Shown piece after piece: positions 17,976 to 26,368 of a DNA stretch of 61,121 nt. Origin of the DNA: an uncultured cyanobacterium (lineage in GTDB: Bacteria > Cyanobacteriota > Cyanobacteriia > Cyanobacteriales > Nostocaceae); contig CAINGU010000012.1 of NCBI GenBank assembly GCA_903848645.1, forward strand, positions 1 through 61,121, written 5' to 3'. The notes beneath the pieces were generated by a model. It had not been told where the DNA came from, did no database searches, and saw only the letters and a list, made by a program, of their open reading frames with translations. The number at the start of each line of letters is the position of its first letter. Position 1 is the stretch's first letter. A program made the translations under genes and the position numbers.

Positions 17976-18941
17976 ATGATTGAAACCCTATTTAAAGCCT
18001 ACACACCTCTATTTATCTGGATAGGGTTAGGATTAGCATTATCTCGGTTTACCCCCGATAAATTAGCTAAGTGGCTAGGACAGTTACTATACTGGGTGGG
18101 AGTGCCATTACAATTATTAGTATTGGCAAGACATACTAATGCTTCCATTGGTCTGTTAATACCAGAGATAGGAGTGGCAGTAGTGCTACTCAGTCTAACT
18201 TTAGCATTATTAACTTGGTGGCTTTGGCAAGGGTTCATGAGTCAGAAAACTAAGCCAGAAGAACAAAGTATAGAAGTGTCAGACTCCTTAAAGCGAGCAA
18301 GTTTAGGCAGTTTTATCTTAGCAACAATTTTAGGAAATACAGGTTTTGTGGGACTGACACTTACACAAGTTCTCACCAGCCCAGAAAATACTGATTGGGC
18401 AGTATTATTTAGTTTAACAAATAATGTTTTTGGTACTTATGGCATTGCCGTTTTAATTGCTAGTTATTTTGGACAAAAAGATACTGAAAATCATTGGTGG
18501 ATACAATTCCGAGATATAGCTACTGTTCCCAGCCTATGGGCATTTTTCATTGGTTTAAATACCCAATTTGTAAAATTACCAGTGGAGATTGAATCAGGTT
18601 TAGAACAATCTGTTTGGGTAGTAATTGCCTTGGCTTTATTGCTGGTTGGTTTGCGACTAGGAACAATTAAAGAATATAAAAATCTTGATATTGCTATCAT
18701 TGCCAGTGTGCTTAAAGTTTTTATTGTCCCTTTACTGGTAGGGTTAGGTGCAACTTTTTTTGGTATAAATGGCGAACAGCGGTTAGTATTGGTACTCATG
18801 TCAGGAACACCCACAGGGCTTTCCGTACTGATTTTAGCGGAAGTTTATGATTTAGATCGGAACTTGTTAGCCAGCAGTATTGCTTTAACTTTTGTTGGCT
18901 TATTTTTAGCACTACCCCTATGGTTGATTTGGTTTGGTTAA
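17976..18941 (+). CDS. AEC-family (auxin efflux carrier-like) permease
   Basis: Integral membrane carrier of about ten helices with the AEC pattern: an N-terminal YTPLFIWIGLGLALSRFTPD segment, then LLYWVGVPLQLLVLARHTN. A hydrophilic loop near residues 90-105 is followed by a second helical bundle with GNTGFVGLTL and the C-terminal VLMSGTPTGLSVLILAEVY, where family members conserve the TP motif. At 321 aa it has normal length. AEC carriers move organic acids or similar anions; the substrate here is unknown. It stands alone and converges on proC with a shared hairpin between. Confidence 0.88.
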   Translation: MIETLFKAYTPLFIWIGLGLALSRFTPDKLAKWLGQLLYWVGVPLQLLVLARHTNASIGLLIPEIGVAVVLLSLTLALLTWWLWQGFMSQKTKPEEQSIEVSDSLKRASLGSFILATILGNTGFVGLTLTQVLTSPENTDWAVLFSLTNNVFGTYGIAVLIASYFGQKDTENHWWIQFRDIATVPSLWAFFIGLNTQFVKLPVEIESGLEQSVWVVIALALLLVGLRLGTIKEYKNLDIAIIASVLKVFIVPLLVGLGATFFGINGEQRLVLVLMSGTPTGLSVLILAEVYDLDRNLLASSIALTFVGLFLALPLWLIWFG

Positions 18942-18979
18942 AGCAGTTGACTAGTACCGCTTTTTCGGAATTAAAAATT

Positions 18980-19013
18980 AACAATTAAAAATTCCTGAAA
19001 ATTTTTAATTGTT
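18980..19013. terminator. Bidirectional hairpin between AEC permease and proC
   Basis: AACAATTAAAAATT (18980-18993) pairs exactly with AATTTTTAATTGTT (19000-19013) around a six-base loop. It lies 39 bp after the permease stop. It is AT-rich and symmetrical, so it could end transcripts from either side. Confidence 0.55.
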
Positions 19014-19160
19014 GGTTAATTTACGCCGTTGTGTACTAGCCAATGTCTACTACTACAGCGGTTTCCGCTCTTATGAGGTACAAAGTTGAATCATGAAACT
19101 CTTGTAGTGCGGGCATCTTACCTGCTAATGGTGTACCTCATAACACCGGGAAGTGCTGTA

Positions 19161-19982
19161 TCACCCATTCCCCAATTCCTGAGCGCGTTCTTTCGAGGCT
19201 TTGACGGCTTCGATGATAGCGGAACGAAAACCGGCTTTTTCTAAGGTGCTGACACCGGCAATGGTTGTGCCACCGGGACTGGTAACTCTATCCTTGAGTT
19301 CAGCAGGGTGGATTTTTGTTTCTTGTATCAGTGTAGCTGTTCCTAAGACCGTTTGTACAGCTAGTTGTTTAGCGATCGCTCTGGGTAAACCCACAGCCAC
19401 ACCCCCATCAGCTAAAGCTTCAATCATCAAGGCCACATAAGCCGGTCCACTGCCAGATAATCCTGTCACCGCATCCATGAGGCTTTCCGGGACTTCAACT
19501 ACTTCCCCCACAGCGGCAAAAATCTGCTGTGCTGTTTGTTGGTGATCGGGATGAGTGTAAGCACCTAGAGAAATTGCCGTTACTCCTGCGCCCACTGTGG
19601 CGGGGGTGTTAGGCATAGCCCGAATTATGGGGACTTGGGGAAAGGCTGCTTCTAATTGTTTTAAAGTTACACCTGCCAGTATAGAAATGATTAGGGGTGA
19701 ATGTTCTATGGGGAGGATATCTGCTAATTCCTGAGTTACAGCACTAAATATTTGGGGTTTGATTGCCAACATTACGGCTTCCTTGGCTGCCCCTAACACT
19801 AGGCTATTATCTGTGGTTACAACTACCTCATATTTCTGCTCTAAATAGCTGCGGCGTTCAGCTTGGGGTTCACTGACGATGATTTCTGAGCCTTGATAAA
19901 TACTACTTGTAATAAGGCGGGATAATAGAGCTTCTCCCATTACCCCACCGCCAATTAAGCCAAATTTTATATTCATTTCCAT
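19161..19982 (-). CDS. proC: Pyrroline-5-carboxylate reductase
   Basis: NAD(P)H-dependent last step of proline synthesis. The Rossmann motif GLIGGGVMGEALLSRL lies at residue 8. LAGVTLKQLEAAFPQVPIIR and MPNTPATVGAGVTA mark the core, and the C-terminal signature DAVTGLSGSGPAYVALMIEA and RVTSPGGTTIAGVSTLEKAG is complete. 273 aa, full length. It lies downstream of sepF on the same strand, a gene neighbourhood that recurs in cyanobacteria and Gram-positive bacteria. Confidence 0.97.
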   Translation of the reverse strand: MEMNIKFGLIGGGVMGEALLSRLITSSIYQGSEIIVSEPQAERRSYLEQKYEVVVTTDNSLVLGAAKEAVMLAIKPQIFSAVTQELADILPIEHSPLIISILAGVTLKQLEAAFPQVPIIRAMPNTPATVGAGVTAISLGAYTHPDHQQTAQQIFAAVGEVVEVPESLMDAVTGLSGSGPAYVALMIEALADGGVAVGLPRAIAKQLAVQTVLGTATLIQETKIHPAELKDRVTSPGGTTIAGVSTLEKAGFRSAIIEAVKASKERAQELGNG

Positions 19983-20006
19983 TAGTCACTAGTTAGTGGT
20001 CACGCG

Positions 20007-20165
20007 ATTTTGGATTTACGATTTTGGATTTTGGATTGACTCTACCCTAAAATGTAGAAGCTCGAAAATTTTGGATTTGGGATTTACCATTTTTCCGTCC
20101 TGAAGGACGGGTTCCTCTACCAAATTTTTTTAATCTAAAATCTAAAATCTAAAATCTAAAATTCC
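20007..20165. repeat. Tandem TTTTGGATT/AAAATCTAA repeats between sepF and proC
   Basis: The gap holds repeats of ATTTTGGATTTACGATTTTG type on the left and CTAAAATCTAAAATCTAAAA on the right, in opposite senses. In the middle is a CCGTCCTGAAGGACGG hairpin (about 20096). Such repeats could fold into a long imperfect stem in the sepF-proC transcript. Confidence 0.7.
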
Positions 20166-20240
20166 CGGTCAATTATTATAGTTAATCATCCTTGTCAATT
20201 AATTGGGGATTTAAAACTATGAACTAATGACTAATTTAGC

Positions 20241-20843
20241 CTACTGTGCCATCCGTGTTGGTTCATTTCCCCAAGTAGGAGTGGCTGCTGTAGCTGCGGG
20301 ACGGGCGGGACGGGCTGCTGGTTGGGGTACTTCATGGATTAAGCCGCCTTGGGTGCTAACTTGCACGCAACTGGGGGTAAACAAGAAGATACTTTCACCA
20401 ATTCGTTCTTGATGTCCGTCTAAGGCATAAGTACCACCGGCAACAAAGTCAACTGCGCGTTGAGCTTGGTCGGGGTCCATGATTGTCAAGTTTAATACTA
20501 CTGATTTGCGTTCGCGCAAGGCTTGAATTGCCTGGGGCATTTCTTCAAATGTGCGAGGCTCAAGGACTAGAACTTCAGAGATTCCATTAATTGCGCCTGG
20601 CATACCAATAACGTTACTCATAGGTTTGGATACTGTTGCAGCTACTTCTTCTGTAGTTGTGGGTGGATTTTCCCGCCAACGGCGATTGGGAGGAGTAGTT
20701 TCCGGTGGGGCTGGTTGGGGATTTTCTTGTTGATAGACACTCTGATAACTACTAGCTGGATCAGCTTCTTCTTCGTAGTATTCGTATTCTACCTGCTCAT
20801 TCAACCCTACAAAATCTCTGAGTTTAGAAAATATATTGCTCAT
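20241..20843 (-). CDS. sepF: Cell division protein SepF
   Basis: FtsZ-binding division protein (Cdv2 in Synechococcus). The N-terminal part ([20 protein letters not shown]) is an amphipathic membrane-targeting helix. An acidic, proline-rich linker follows to about residue 75. The SepF core (about 85-170) contains [40 protein letters not shown] and [20 protein letters not shown]. The C-terminal tail is alanine- and proline-rich, as usual in cyanobacteria. It lies upstream of proC on the same strand. Confidence 0.95.
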   Translation of the reverse strand: MSNIFSKLRDFVGLNEQVEYEYYEEEADPASSYQSVYQQENPQPAPPETTPPNRRWRENPPTTTEEVAATVSKPMSNVIGMPGAINGISEVLVLEPRTFEEMPQAIQALRERKSVVLNLTIMDPDQAQRAVDFVAGGTYALDGHQERIGESIFLFTPSCVQVSTQGGLIHEVPQPAARPARPAATAATPTWGNEPTRMAQ

Positions 20844-21210
20844 GTTGTACGCTCCCGGATTAAAATTCCCCTAATTTTCCTGGCTATAAGTGACATTAAA
20901 GTTCCTTCTAGGCAGTAGTCGTAACTATAGTAGATGTTTGACGTAGCAATTGTACTACTGATTTTAGTCTTTAGTACAAATCCTCAATTATCAACAGATA
21001 TTGATGTTAACGCCTGCACATTAACGAATCTGTAACAATGAGTTAAGATTATAGCCTAATGATCCTTAAAAATAAAGATGCTATTAAAGCTTTTCAAATT
21101 CAGGATTACTGATAAGCGTATTATATTTTTTGACAATTATCAATAGTGGGAAATATAAGTTCTCAAATCATTGTCAATCATGCTGTCCATGATCACAGCT
21201 ACAGTCATAA
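20844..21210. other. Intergenic region between pipY and sepF
   Basis: No supported gene. The pipX-pipY unit ends into this stretch, and the sepF promoter should lie in its left half. AT-rich, with no strong hairpin or repeat that I can see. Confidence 0.4.
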
Positions 21211-21879
21211 CTAAGCGCGTTGACCAAACAAAATTGTACCTAATCTTACCATTGTTGCTCCTGCTTGCACTGCCAATTGGTAATCCCCAGACATACCCAT
21301 TGATAACTGCTGCATTGTAATATTTTGCCAGTTTTGTGCTTGGATGGTTTGCGTTAATTCGTATGTACTATTAAACACGGTCAATATTTCTGCATCCGCC
21401 AACCCTTGCGGTGGAATTGTCATCAAACCTTGAATTTGTAAATTTTGACATTGATTGAGTGCTGCCAAGTCAGCAAATAATTCTGGCAGCATCCAACCAG
21501 ATTTATTTGTATCGGGGAGAATTTTGACTTGTAAGCATACCTTTGGAGTCACACCAAGTTCTGCCGCTAGAGTATTTAAGCGTTGAGCCAACGGCAAGTT
21601 ATCAACGGAGTGAATCCATGAAAATAGTTCTAAGGCTTTTCTGGCCTTATTAGTTTGGAGATGTCCAATCAAGTGCCAGGTAATATCCGGTAAATCTTGT
21701 AACTCGGCTTGTTTACTGGCAGCTTCTTGGATGCGACTTTCGGCAAAATCACGAACTCCTGCGGTGTATGCTTCCCGCATTAGTTCAGTAGATACTCTTT
21801 TTGTAACAGCAATTAACCTCACTGTAGATGGGAGTGAGGCGCGAATGTTAGCAATCTGTTCGCTAATTGAACTACTCAT
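21211..21879 (-). CDS. pipY: PLP homeostasis protein PipY (YggS family)
   Basis: PLP-binding fold-type III protein without known catalytic activity that controls vitamin B6 and amino-acid pools. Family landmarks: VRLIAVTKRVSTELMREAYT with the PLP lysine near residue 27, FAESRIQEAASKQAEL, WHLIGHLQTNKARKALELFS, and the C-terminal LSMGMSGDYQLAVQAGATMV, VRLGTILFGQR. 222 aa, normal length. Its start overlaps the end of pipX by 4 bases (ATGA), so the two are translationally coupled. In cyanobacteria this pair links nitrogen signalling with PLP balance. Confidence 0.95.
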   Translation of the reverse strand: MSSSISEQIANIRASLPSTVRLIAVTKRVSTELMREAYTAGVRDFAESRIQEAASKQAELQDLPDITWHLIGHLQTNKARKALELFSWIHSVDNLPLAQRLNTLAAELGVTPKVCLQVKILPDTNKSGWMLPELFADLAALNQCQNLQIQGLMTIPPQGLADAEILTVFNSTYELTQTIQAQNWQNITMQQLSMGMSGDYQLAVQAGATMVRLGTILFGQRA

Positions 21880-22154
21880 TGGAAGGTACGTTGGAAAACA
21901 CTTTGAAGTTGATCGTACTCCTGAGAGTTACCACTACGGCGCAAAGTCCGTAAGCGATTTTCCAGCATCATTCTGGCTTCAGTGCGGCCAATCGGCTGAA
22001 ATTTCAGAACTTTTAGTTCATTTGTTACCAGAAAAAATAAGCGTTGGGCATAGAGTGTGGTAAACAGATCCTGGTTCTCATCAACCATACAGATCCTATA
22101 GAGTAAACCCCAAGTTGGATGATTTATGTAAGTTTCTGAGTTTTCTGGATTCAT
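21876..22154 (-). CDS. pipX: PipX, PII- and NtcA-interacting regulator
   Basis: Small cyanobacterial coactivator that swaps between the nitrogen sensor PII and the transcription factor NtcA. The Tudor-like N-terminal domain is recognisable in TYINHPTWGLLYRICMVDEN and TTLYAQRLFFLVTNELKVLK. The two C-terminal helices follow in IGRTEARMMLENRLRTLRRS. Length (92 aa) is as expected. The 4-base overlap with pipY supports the assignment. Confidence 0.96.
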   Translation of the reverse strand: MNPENSETYINHPTWGLLYRICMVDENQDLFTTLYAQRLFFLVTNELKVLKFQPIGRTEARMMLENRLRTLRRSGNSQEYDQLQSVFQRTFQ

Positions 22155-22533
22155 TTCCTAGTCAAGGTGGGGAGTATATATAGCCGGGAACGGGGAACGG
22201 GCTGAAAAGTCATGAAGGCAAATCAGTTTGATCATAACTGGATGTTTTCATGGAACTGACAACCGCTATAGCTTGTTCTGCAATTCACTAACATTCAGAG
22301 GATAGTATATCCCTTCCGCCAACTTTTTCGTTGACAGTGCGAAACTAACAATCATCCTGACGGTTTTTCATGCAAAACAACGCCCTTTTAAGTCTGTGAT
22401 GTTGCACAGGCTTCTTTCCATCCTGCCACAATTCTCTGCCAACGGCGCAAAGATGGACATTTATCCAGCCGGCATATAGTAGGAGTCAGGATGAAGAAAG
22501 GAAATTTTTCCCCTGCACCCCTAACCCTGCCTG
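22155..22533. other. Intergenic region between the lipid cluster and pipX
   Basis: The right part should carry the pipX promoter on the minus strand (a TATATATA run lies at about 22175). The stretch 22300-22480 is GC-richer than its surroundings and could be a relic of a lost gene, but no frame gives a recognisable protein. The left end holds repeat-type sequence (AGGAGTCAGGATGAAGAAAG). Confidence 0.4.
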
Positions 22534-24393
22534 TTAATGATTCTTAAGAGAAGGAAAATTCTTACCACCTAGTTCAATTTGTCCAGTTAAGCACCCAGCT
22601 TTGAGCCTAGTTACTAAATACTCTAAATCATTGGCAATAAAATTTGTCCCATGATCTGGTTCTACTAAGCTAATTAAATTGACATCTTTTATTATTTGAT
22701 CACCTAAATCAGCAATTCCTAGAAAATTGAAAACCCCTGATTCATAAGTTCCACAAGGTACAGAAGGATTATTCATCCCCACACAATATTCATTGTCTTG
22801 AAACCAATCAAAATCAGGATAGCCATGAAAGTGAACTATGGGCGCACCATTTTTAATTAATTCTGGTGTATATAAAGCCGCAGCTAAACTAATAGCTAAC
22901 ATGACATAGATATCATAAGATGGTTTGATATCTGCCTTTTTTGCATTACTTCCTAATGGTAATTGCAGATGCAATTTATCTTGTAATCCAATGCGAAGAA
23001 TATCATTATCAATATTTAGATCGGTTTTATTCGCACCAGAACGAGAACTAACTAGCCAAATATCAGGTATTTGCTTAAATTGATTTTCGCCATTTATATC
23101 TAGTTTGATATAACGTCTACCTTGTTCATTTTGCCGAAGTTCATAACTACTAAATCCGACTACAGGTAATAAATTTTTCCATTCATCAATAGTAATTTCC
23201 GGTTTACCGACATAATGGGGAGGTTCAGCATAAGCCACAAAACCATAAGATACTCCTGTTCTGCCATTAACAATGACATCCACAATATCTCTATGGGATT
23301 TTCTTTTAATAACTTCGTCTAATTTAAACCCAGCGGGAAATAAACCTGTAGATGCTAATTCTTGCCCTAGTTTTACTAATTTATCCGCATAGTTTGATAG
23401 ATGAGGATTATATTCTCCTAGTTCAAAACGATTAATTAATAGTGGAGTAATCGGGACAAATACTTTAGGAACAAGTGATTTTAAGGCAAAATCCTCAATT
23501 TCATCGGGAGCAAATTTAGAATCAGAAAGATTCATATTCAAAATCGAAAATTTTTCATTAGATATACCAATGACAATTTCCGAGAAAGTTTTAACTAGTG
23601 TATTTATGCCAATGCGAATTTTTTCTGTATAGGGTGTGAGCGGGCTAACAAATTCATTGTCTATATCCGTGAGAATTACTACTTGTGTGTTTGTAGGATC
23701 TTCAACATATTTAGCCGCATGATCTTCAGCCCAACTACTCAATTTGGCAATTTGGATAACGGACATTTGTTGTTTTTCTTTCAGCCATGAATAAGATAAC
23801 TTATACCAAGCTTCAGCCACAAATATTCCTAATTTTCTTAACCATGAATTTGGTCTTTCTACATCTATAACAGCATCAATATCTGCTCTAACTCCCTGCA
23901 TTTTCAAGGATTTATGCCAGTTAATAATGGGAATTTTAATGGTATGTTTTAATTCTGTTGTGGCTTCTTTCCAGGGAATTACTTTCACACCATGCTTTTG
24001 AAGACAGAATATTAATTTTTGCCGAAATCTAATAATAACTGGATTATGATAATTATCAGGTAAAGGTCTAAAAGTAACTTTCAAGTTTTCCGCCATGAAT
24101 TTAGGGTTAATAATTGGGGGTTGATATCCTGTGGGTGATTCCCCAGAAAAGCCACCAATTAATTTACCAATAGTCTGTAAACTAATGCCCTGAATTAAAG
24201 GTTCATGAGCATAGTTATCAGTAACATTCATTTCCTGGATTAGTGCTAAAATATCTGCTTTATGTGTAGATATTTCTAATTGTATTTCTGGAGTAATTAC
24301 CCCTTTGGGAGAACGAATATTAAGTTTGCTATTTTCTGCCCAAAATAGTACACCTTGTTGAGTGAGTTTTGCTAAAATTTCTGCTGCGCTCAT
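22534..24393 (-). CDS. Unknown protein with N-terminal TubC-like docking domain (lipid cluster)
   Basis: 619 aa. Residues 1-55 (SAAEILAKLTQQGVLFWAEN, IQLEISTHKADILALIQEMN) match the TubC N-terminal docking fold that joins NRPS/PKS subunits. The rest (about 70-619) is soluble and I do not recognise it. Notable blocks are VVILTDIDNEFVSPLTPYTE, a possible metal-binding DxD-like site, APIVHFHGYPDFDWFQDNEY, rich in H and D, and PSVPCGTYESGVFNFLGI. It ends the minus-strand operon 140 bp after the ACP gene, across a long hairpin. The docking domain and position imply it acts on the carrier-bound product, for example as a tailoring or release enzyme; that is inference. Confidence 0.7.
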   Translation of the reverse strand: MSAAEILAKLTQQGVLFWAENSKLNIRSPKGVITPEIQLEISTHKADILALIQEMNVTDNYAHEPLIQGISLQTIGKLIGGFSGESPTGYQPPIINPKFMAENLKVTFRPLPDNYHNPVIIRFRQKLIFCLQKHGVKVIPWKEATTELKHTIKIPIINWHKSLKMQGVRADIDAVIDVERPNSWLRKLGIFVAEAWYKLSYSWLKEKQQMSVIQIAKLSSWAEDHAAKYVEDPTNTQVVILTDIDNEFVSPLTPYTEKIRIGINTLVKTFSEIVIGISNEKFSILNMNLSDSKFAPDEIEDFALKSLVPKVFVPITPLLINRFELGEYNPHLSNYADKLVKLGQELASTGLFPAGFKLDEVIKRKSHRDIVDVIVNGRTGVSYGFVAYAEPPHYVGKPEITIDEWKNLLPVVGFSSYELRQNEQGRRYIKLDINGENQFKQIPDIWLVSSRSGANKTDLNIDNDILRIGLQDKLHLQLPLGSNAKKADIKPSYDIYVMLAISLAAALYTPELIKNGAPIVHFHGYPDFDWFQDNEYCVGMNNPSVPCGTYESGVFNFLGIADLGDQIIKDVNLISLVEPDHGTNFIANDLEYLVTRLKAGCLTGQIELGGKNFPSLKNH

Positions 24394-24434
24394 AATAAAA
24401 TCTCCCGCATTTAAAAATAAGAACTTAGGAAAGA

Positions 24435-24478
24435 GGACACCTGGCTGAATTAGGCTATCCTAATCTAGCGAAGTGTCC
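24435..24478 (-). promoter_or_regulatory. Long intercistronic stem-loop between ACP and the TubC-domain gene
   Basis: GGACAC pairs with GTGTCC, GCT with AGC and ATTAGG with CCTAAT around a CTAT loop, separated by small near-symmetrical internal loops. The structure spans 44 nt. No proper T-run follows on the minus strand, so RNA processing, partial attenuation or mRNA stabilisation is likelier than full termination. Confidence 0.55.
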
Positions 24479-24533
24479 CAATAATCAAGGAGGAAAAACT
24501 GAATTGTCAGTAATTAAACAGAATTTGTAGAGG

Positions 24534-24839
24534 TTATAGCTGGATAATTTCTGACTGGGAATTTTCTAATTCTTCAGATAATCTGAGAGAAAGTTCTTCA
24601 ATGGTAGGATAATACCAAAGATGGATAAGTGATAATTTAAATCCTAAAAACTTTTCGGCTTTACTAGCGATAATTATGGTTTGTGCTGAGTCTAAACCGT
24701 AACTATCTAAAGGTTCACGAATATTGATTTCTTCTGGGTTAACTCCCAGTAAGGAGGAAATTTCGGAAACTAACCAAGCTTGAATTTTAGTGGCGTTATC
24801 TTGGTTATCAGGTAGGGAATTAGAGAGATAATTATTCAT
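24534..24839 (-). CDS. Free-standing acyl carrier protein
   Basis: 101-aa carrier protein. The phosphopantetheine serine lies in the motif PLDSYGLDSAQTIIIASKAE near residue 48, inside a four-helix ACP fold (residues 15-95). It probably holds the mature chain for the condensation enzyme or the TubC-domain protein. Its ATG directly follows the stop of the condensation gene, and its AGGAGG ribosome site lies in the last codons of that gene, so translation is coupled. A phosphopantetheinyl transferase is not encoded in the window. Confidence 0.92.
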   Translation of the reverse strand: MNNYLSNSLPDNQDNATKIQAWLVSEISSLLGVNPEEINIREPLDSYGLDSAQTIIIASKAEKFLGFKLSLIHLWYYPTIEELSLRLSEELENSQSEIIQL

Positions 24840-26168
24840 TTATGTGCCTCCTGGTATTAAGTAATGAGATGAATTTTTGATGATACAATCAAGGCAATTA
24901 TCAACAAGTTTTTCCATGGTTTGCCGATTAATTGAAGGTTGAGAAAAGACAAAGTTTAGGGTCATTTTTTCCTGGAAAGTAGTAGCGTTAACAATAAACA
25001 TTCCTGCATATAAAGCATGAGAACCAGCAAAACTGATTTCTTCTAGTTCTAATTCACCATAAGTGTGGGGAATATTGACTTTACCAACATTAGAAACTGA
25101 GACTGTAGGAGATACTTGATTGGGGAATAACAAAGAAAAATTTATGAGGTGTTTAGCTAGAAATATCATTTGAAAAATCTCTCCTTTGTTAATTTTTTTA
25201 TTTAAGTTATGCTTTATTTTTCGTGCTAATTCCCAAAAAGGCATATTATTTGTGACTCGATAAAATTCCATTAAGGACGTTGCTAGAACTGTCATATTTT
25301 CTTCGCTAATTGTAGGTTTTAAGCGTCTTCTTAAATCAAGATATGATAAACAACTCACTTTAATATTATTTTCATGACTTTGAATAACTGTTCTGCATAC
25401 TGTTAACATTAATGCTGCACATAAGGCACTTTGTACGGTAGTATTTTCTTGTCTGCATTGCTGAATAAAATCTTGTGTTAATGCTTGGTTAAGTTGTCTA
25501 TGAATAATTTCGGAACGTCTTTGAGAAATAGGAATATACTTTTCTACTTTCAATGCTTTTGGCTGATTCCAATATTTTTTAAATGCAATATTTAATAACA
25601 AAGAAATTCTACCTAGCTTTCCTTTAAAACTATTTGTCCAAGCTGGTAATAGTTTTTCAACGGGTGGCAGAGTTTCTAGCGTAGTAACGGATTCAATAGA
25701 CTTACCTTCGGTAATTTTTTGACAATAGGTTAAAATTTCTGAGTGAAGTTGGATGCTTGATAAACCGTCGGTAATAGCATGATGTGTAGTTGTAATCAGA
25801 TAATTGATATTCTGCTGATTTGATATTTTTACAAGTACAACTCTGAGCAGATATTTGCTACTATCAATTATTTGATTCATTTCGGCATTAACGACTGTTT
25901 CCCATTCCTGACTTTCTATAATATTAACAACTTGGAAAGGAAGTTTTCCTGTACCTTTAGACTGATAATAGTAAGAATTTTTGGAGTTAATAATGTGAGA
26001 ATTAAGGGCAGGATGACGATATTGCAAAATATCTAAGGACTGTCTAAGAACTGTTTCTTGGATATTTCCTCGAACACGGCTAATAGTAACTACATTCCAT
26101 GTTTTAGCCTGTTGATTCAGGATTTCCATTGTTTCTTCTAGCTGTCCCAATTTCCTATTTATAGCCAT
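24840..26168 (-). CDS. Condensation-domain acyltransferase (PapA5/WES-like)
   Basis: Stand-alone member of the chloramphenicol-acetyltransferase-like superfamily that joins an acyl thioester to an alcohol or amine. The catalytic HHxxxDG motif is intact in TTHHAITDGLSSIQLHSEIL near residue 133. The N-terminal MAINRKLGQLEETMEILNQQ resembles PapA-type polyketide acyltransferases. The C-terminal latch region is seen in VSVSNVGKVNIPHTYGELEL. The frame is open to a TTG at 26216 that lies in repeat DNA; the ATG at 26168 is preferred (442 aa). In this cluster, which has no thioesterase, it is the best candidate for releasing the product as an ester or amide. Confidence 0.82.
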   Translation of the reverse strand: MAINRKLGQLEETMEILNQQAKTWNVVTISRVRGNIQETVLRQSLDILQYRHPALNSHIINSKNSYYYQSKGTGKLPFQVVNIIESQEWETVVNAEMNQIIDSSKYLLRVVLVKISNQQNINYLITTTHHAITDGLSSIQLHSEILTYCQKITEGKSIESVTTLETLPPVEKLLPAWTNSFKGKLGRISLLLNIAFKKYWNQPKALKVEKYIPISQRRSEIIHRQLNQALTQDFIQQCRQENTTVQSALCAALMLTVCRTVIQSHENNIKVSCLSYLDLRRRLKPTISEENMTVLATSLMEFYRVTNNMPFWELARKIKHNLNKKINKGEIFQMIFLAKHLINFSLLFPNQVSPTVSVSNVGKVNIPHTYGELELEEISFAGSHALYAGMFIVNATTFQEKMTLNFVFSQPSINRQTMEKLVDNCLDCIIKNSSHYLIPGGT

Positions 26169-26190
26169 ATTTATAAACCTTATTGAAAAA

Positions 26191-26368
26191 TTGTAGGTTG
26201 GGTTGAGCGATAGCAAAACCCAACATTATCATTAGACATCTCCAGAAATTAAATATGCGTATTCTAGAACCCTTATAGAGACTTTCCATGAAACGTCTCT
26301 ACACTCTTTTCTGGAGATGTCTATTATCAAGGATTGTGTTGGGTTTCATTCTTCAACCCAACCTACTT
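26191..26368. repeat. Outer inverted repeat GTAGGTTGGGTTGA...AAACCCAACA
   Basis: GTAGGTTGGGTTGAGCGATA at 26191 and the minus-strand sequence from 26368, GTAGGTTGGGTTGAAGAATG, each continue into AAACCCAACA, forming a large inverted repeat. It encloses a smaller MITE-like element (26234-26322). The pfaD-like stop codon and its last few codons lie in the right arm. Confidence 0.7.
26234..26322. repeat. MITE-like element, copy B (AGACATCTCCAGAAA ends)
   Basis: Perfect 15-bp terminal inverted repeats AGACATCTCCAGAAA (26234-26248) and TTTCTGGAGATGTCT (26308-26322) enclose an AT-rich core with GTAGAGA/TCTCTAC-type complementarity. A degraded relative lies at 8307-8394. ATTATCA occurs close to both ends and may be a target duplication. 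Confidence 0.8.

Noticed and set aside
22300-22480. GC-richer patch that might be a lost gene or intron end
   Set aside because: No frame gives a recognisable protein, and I see no group II intron domain V signature.
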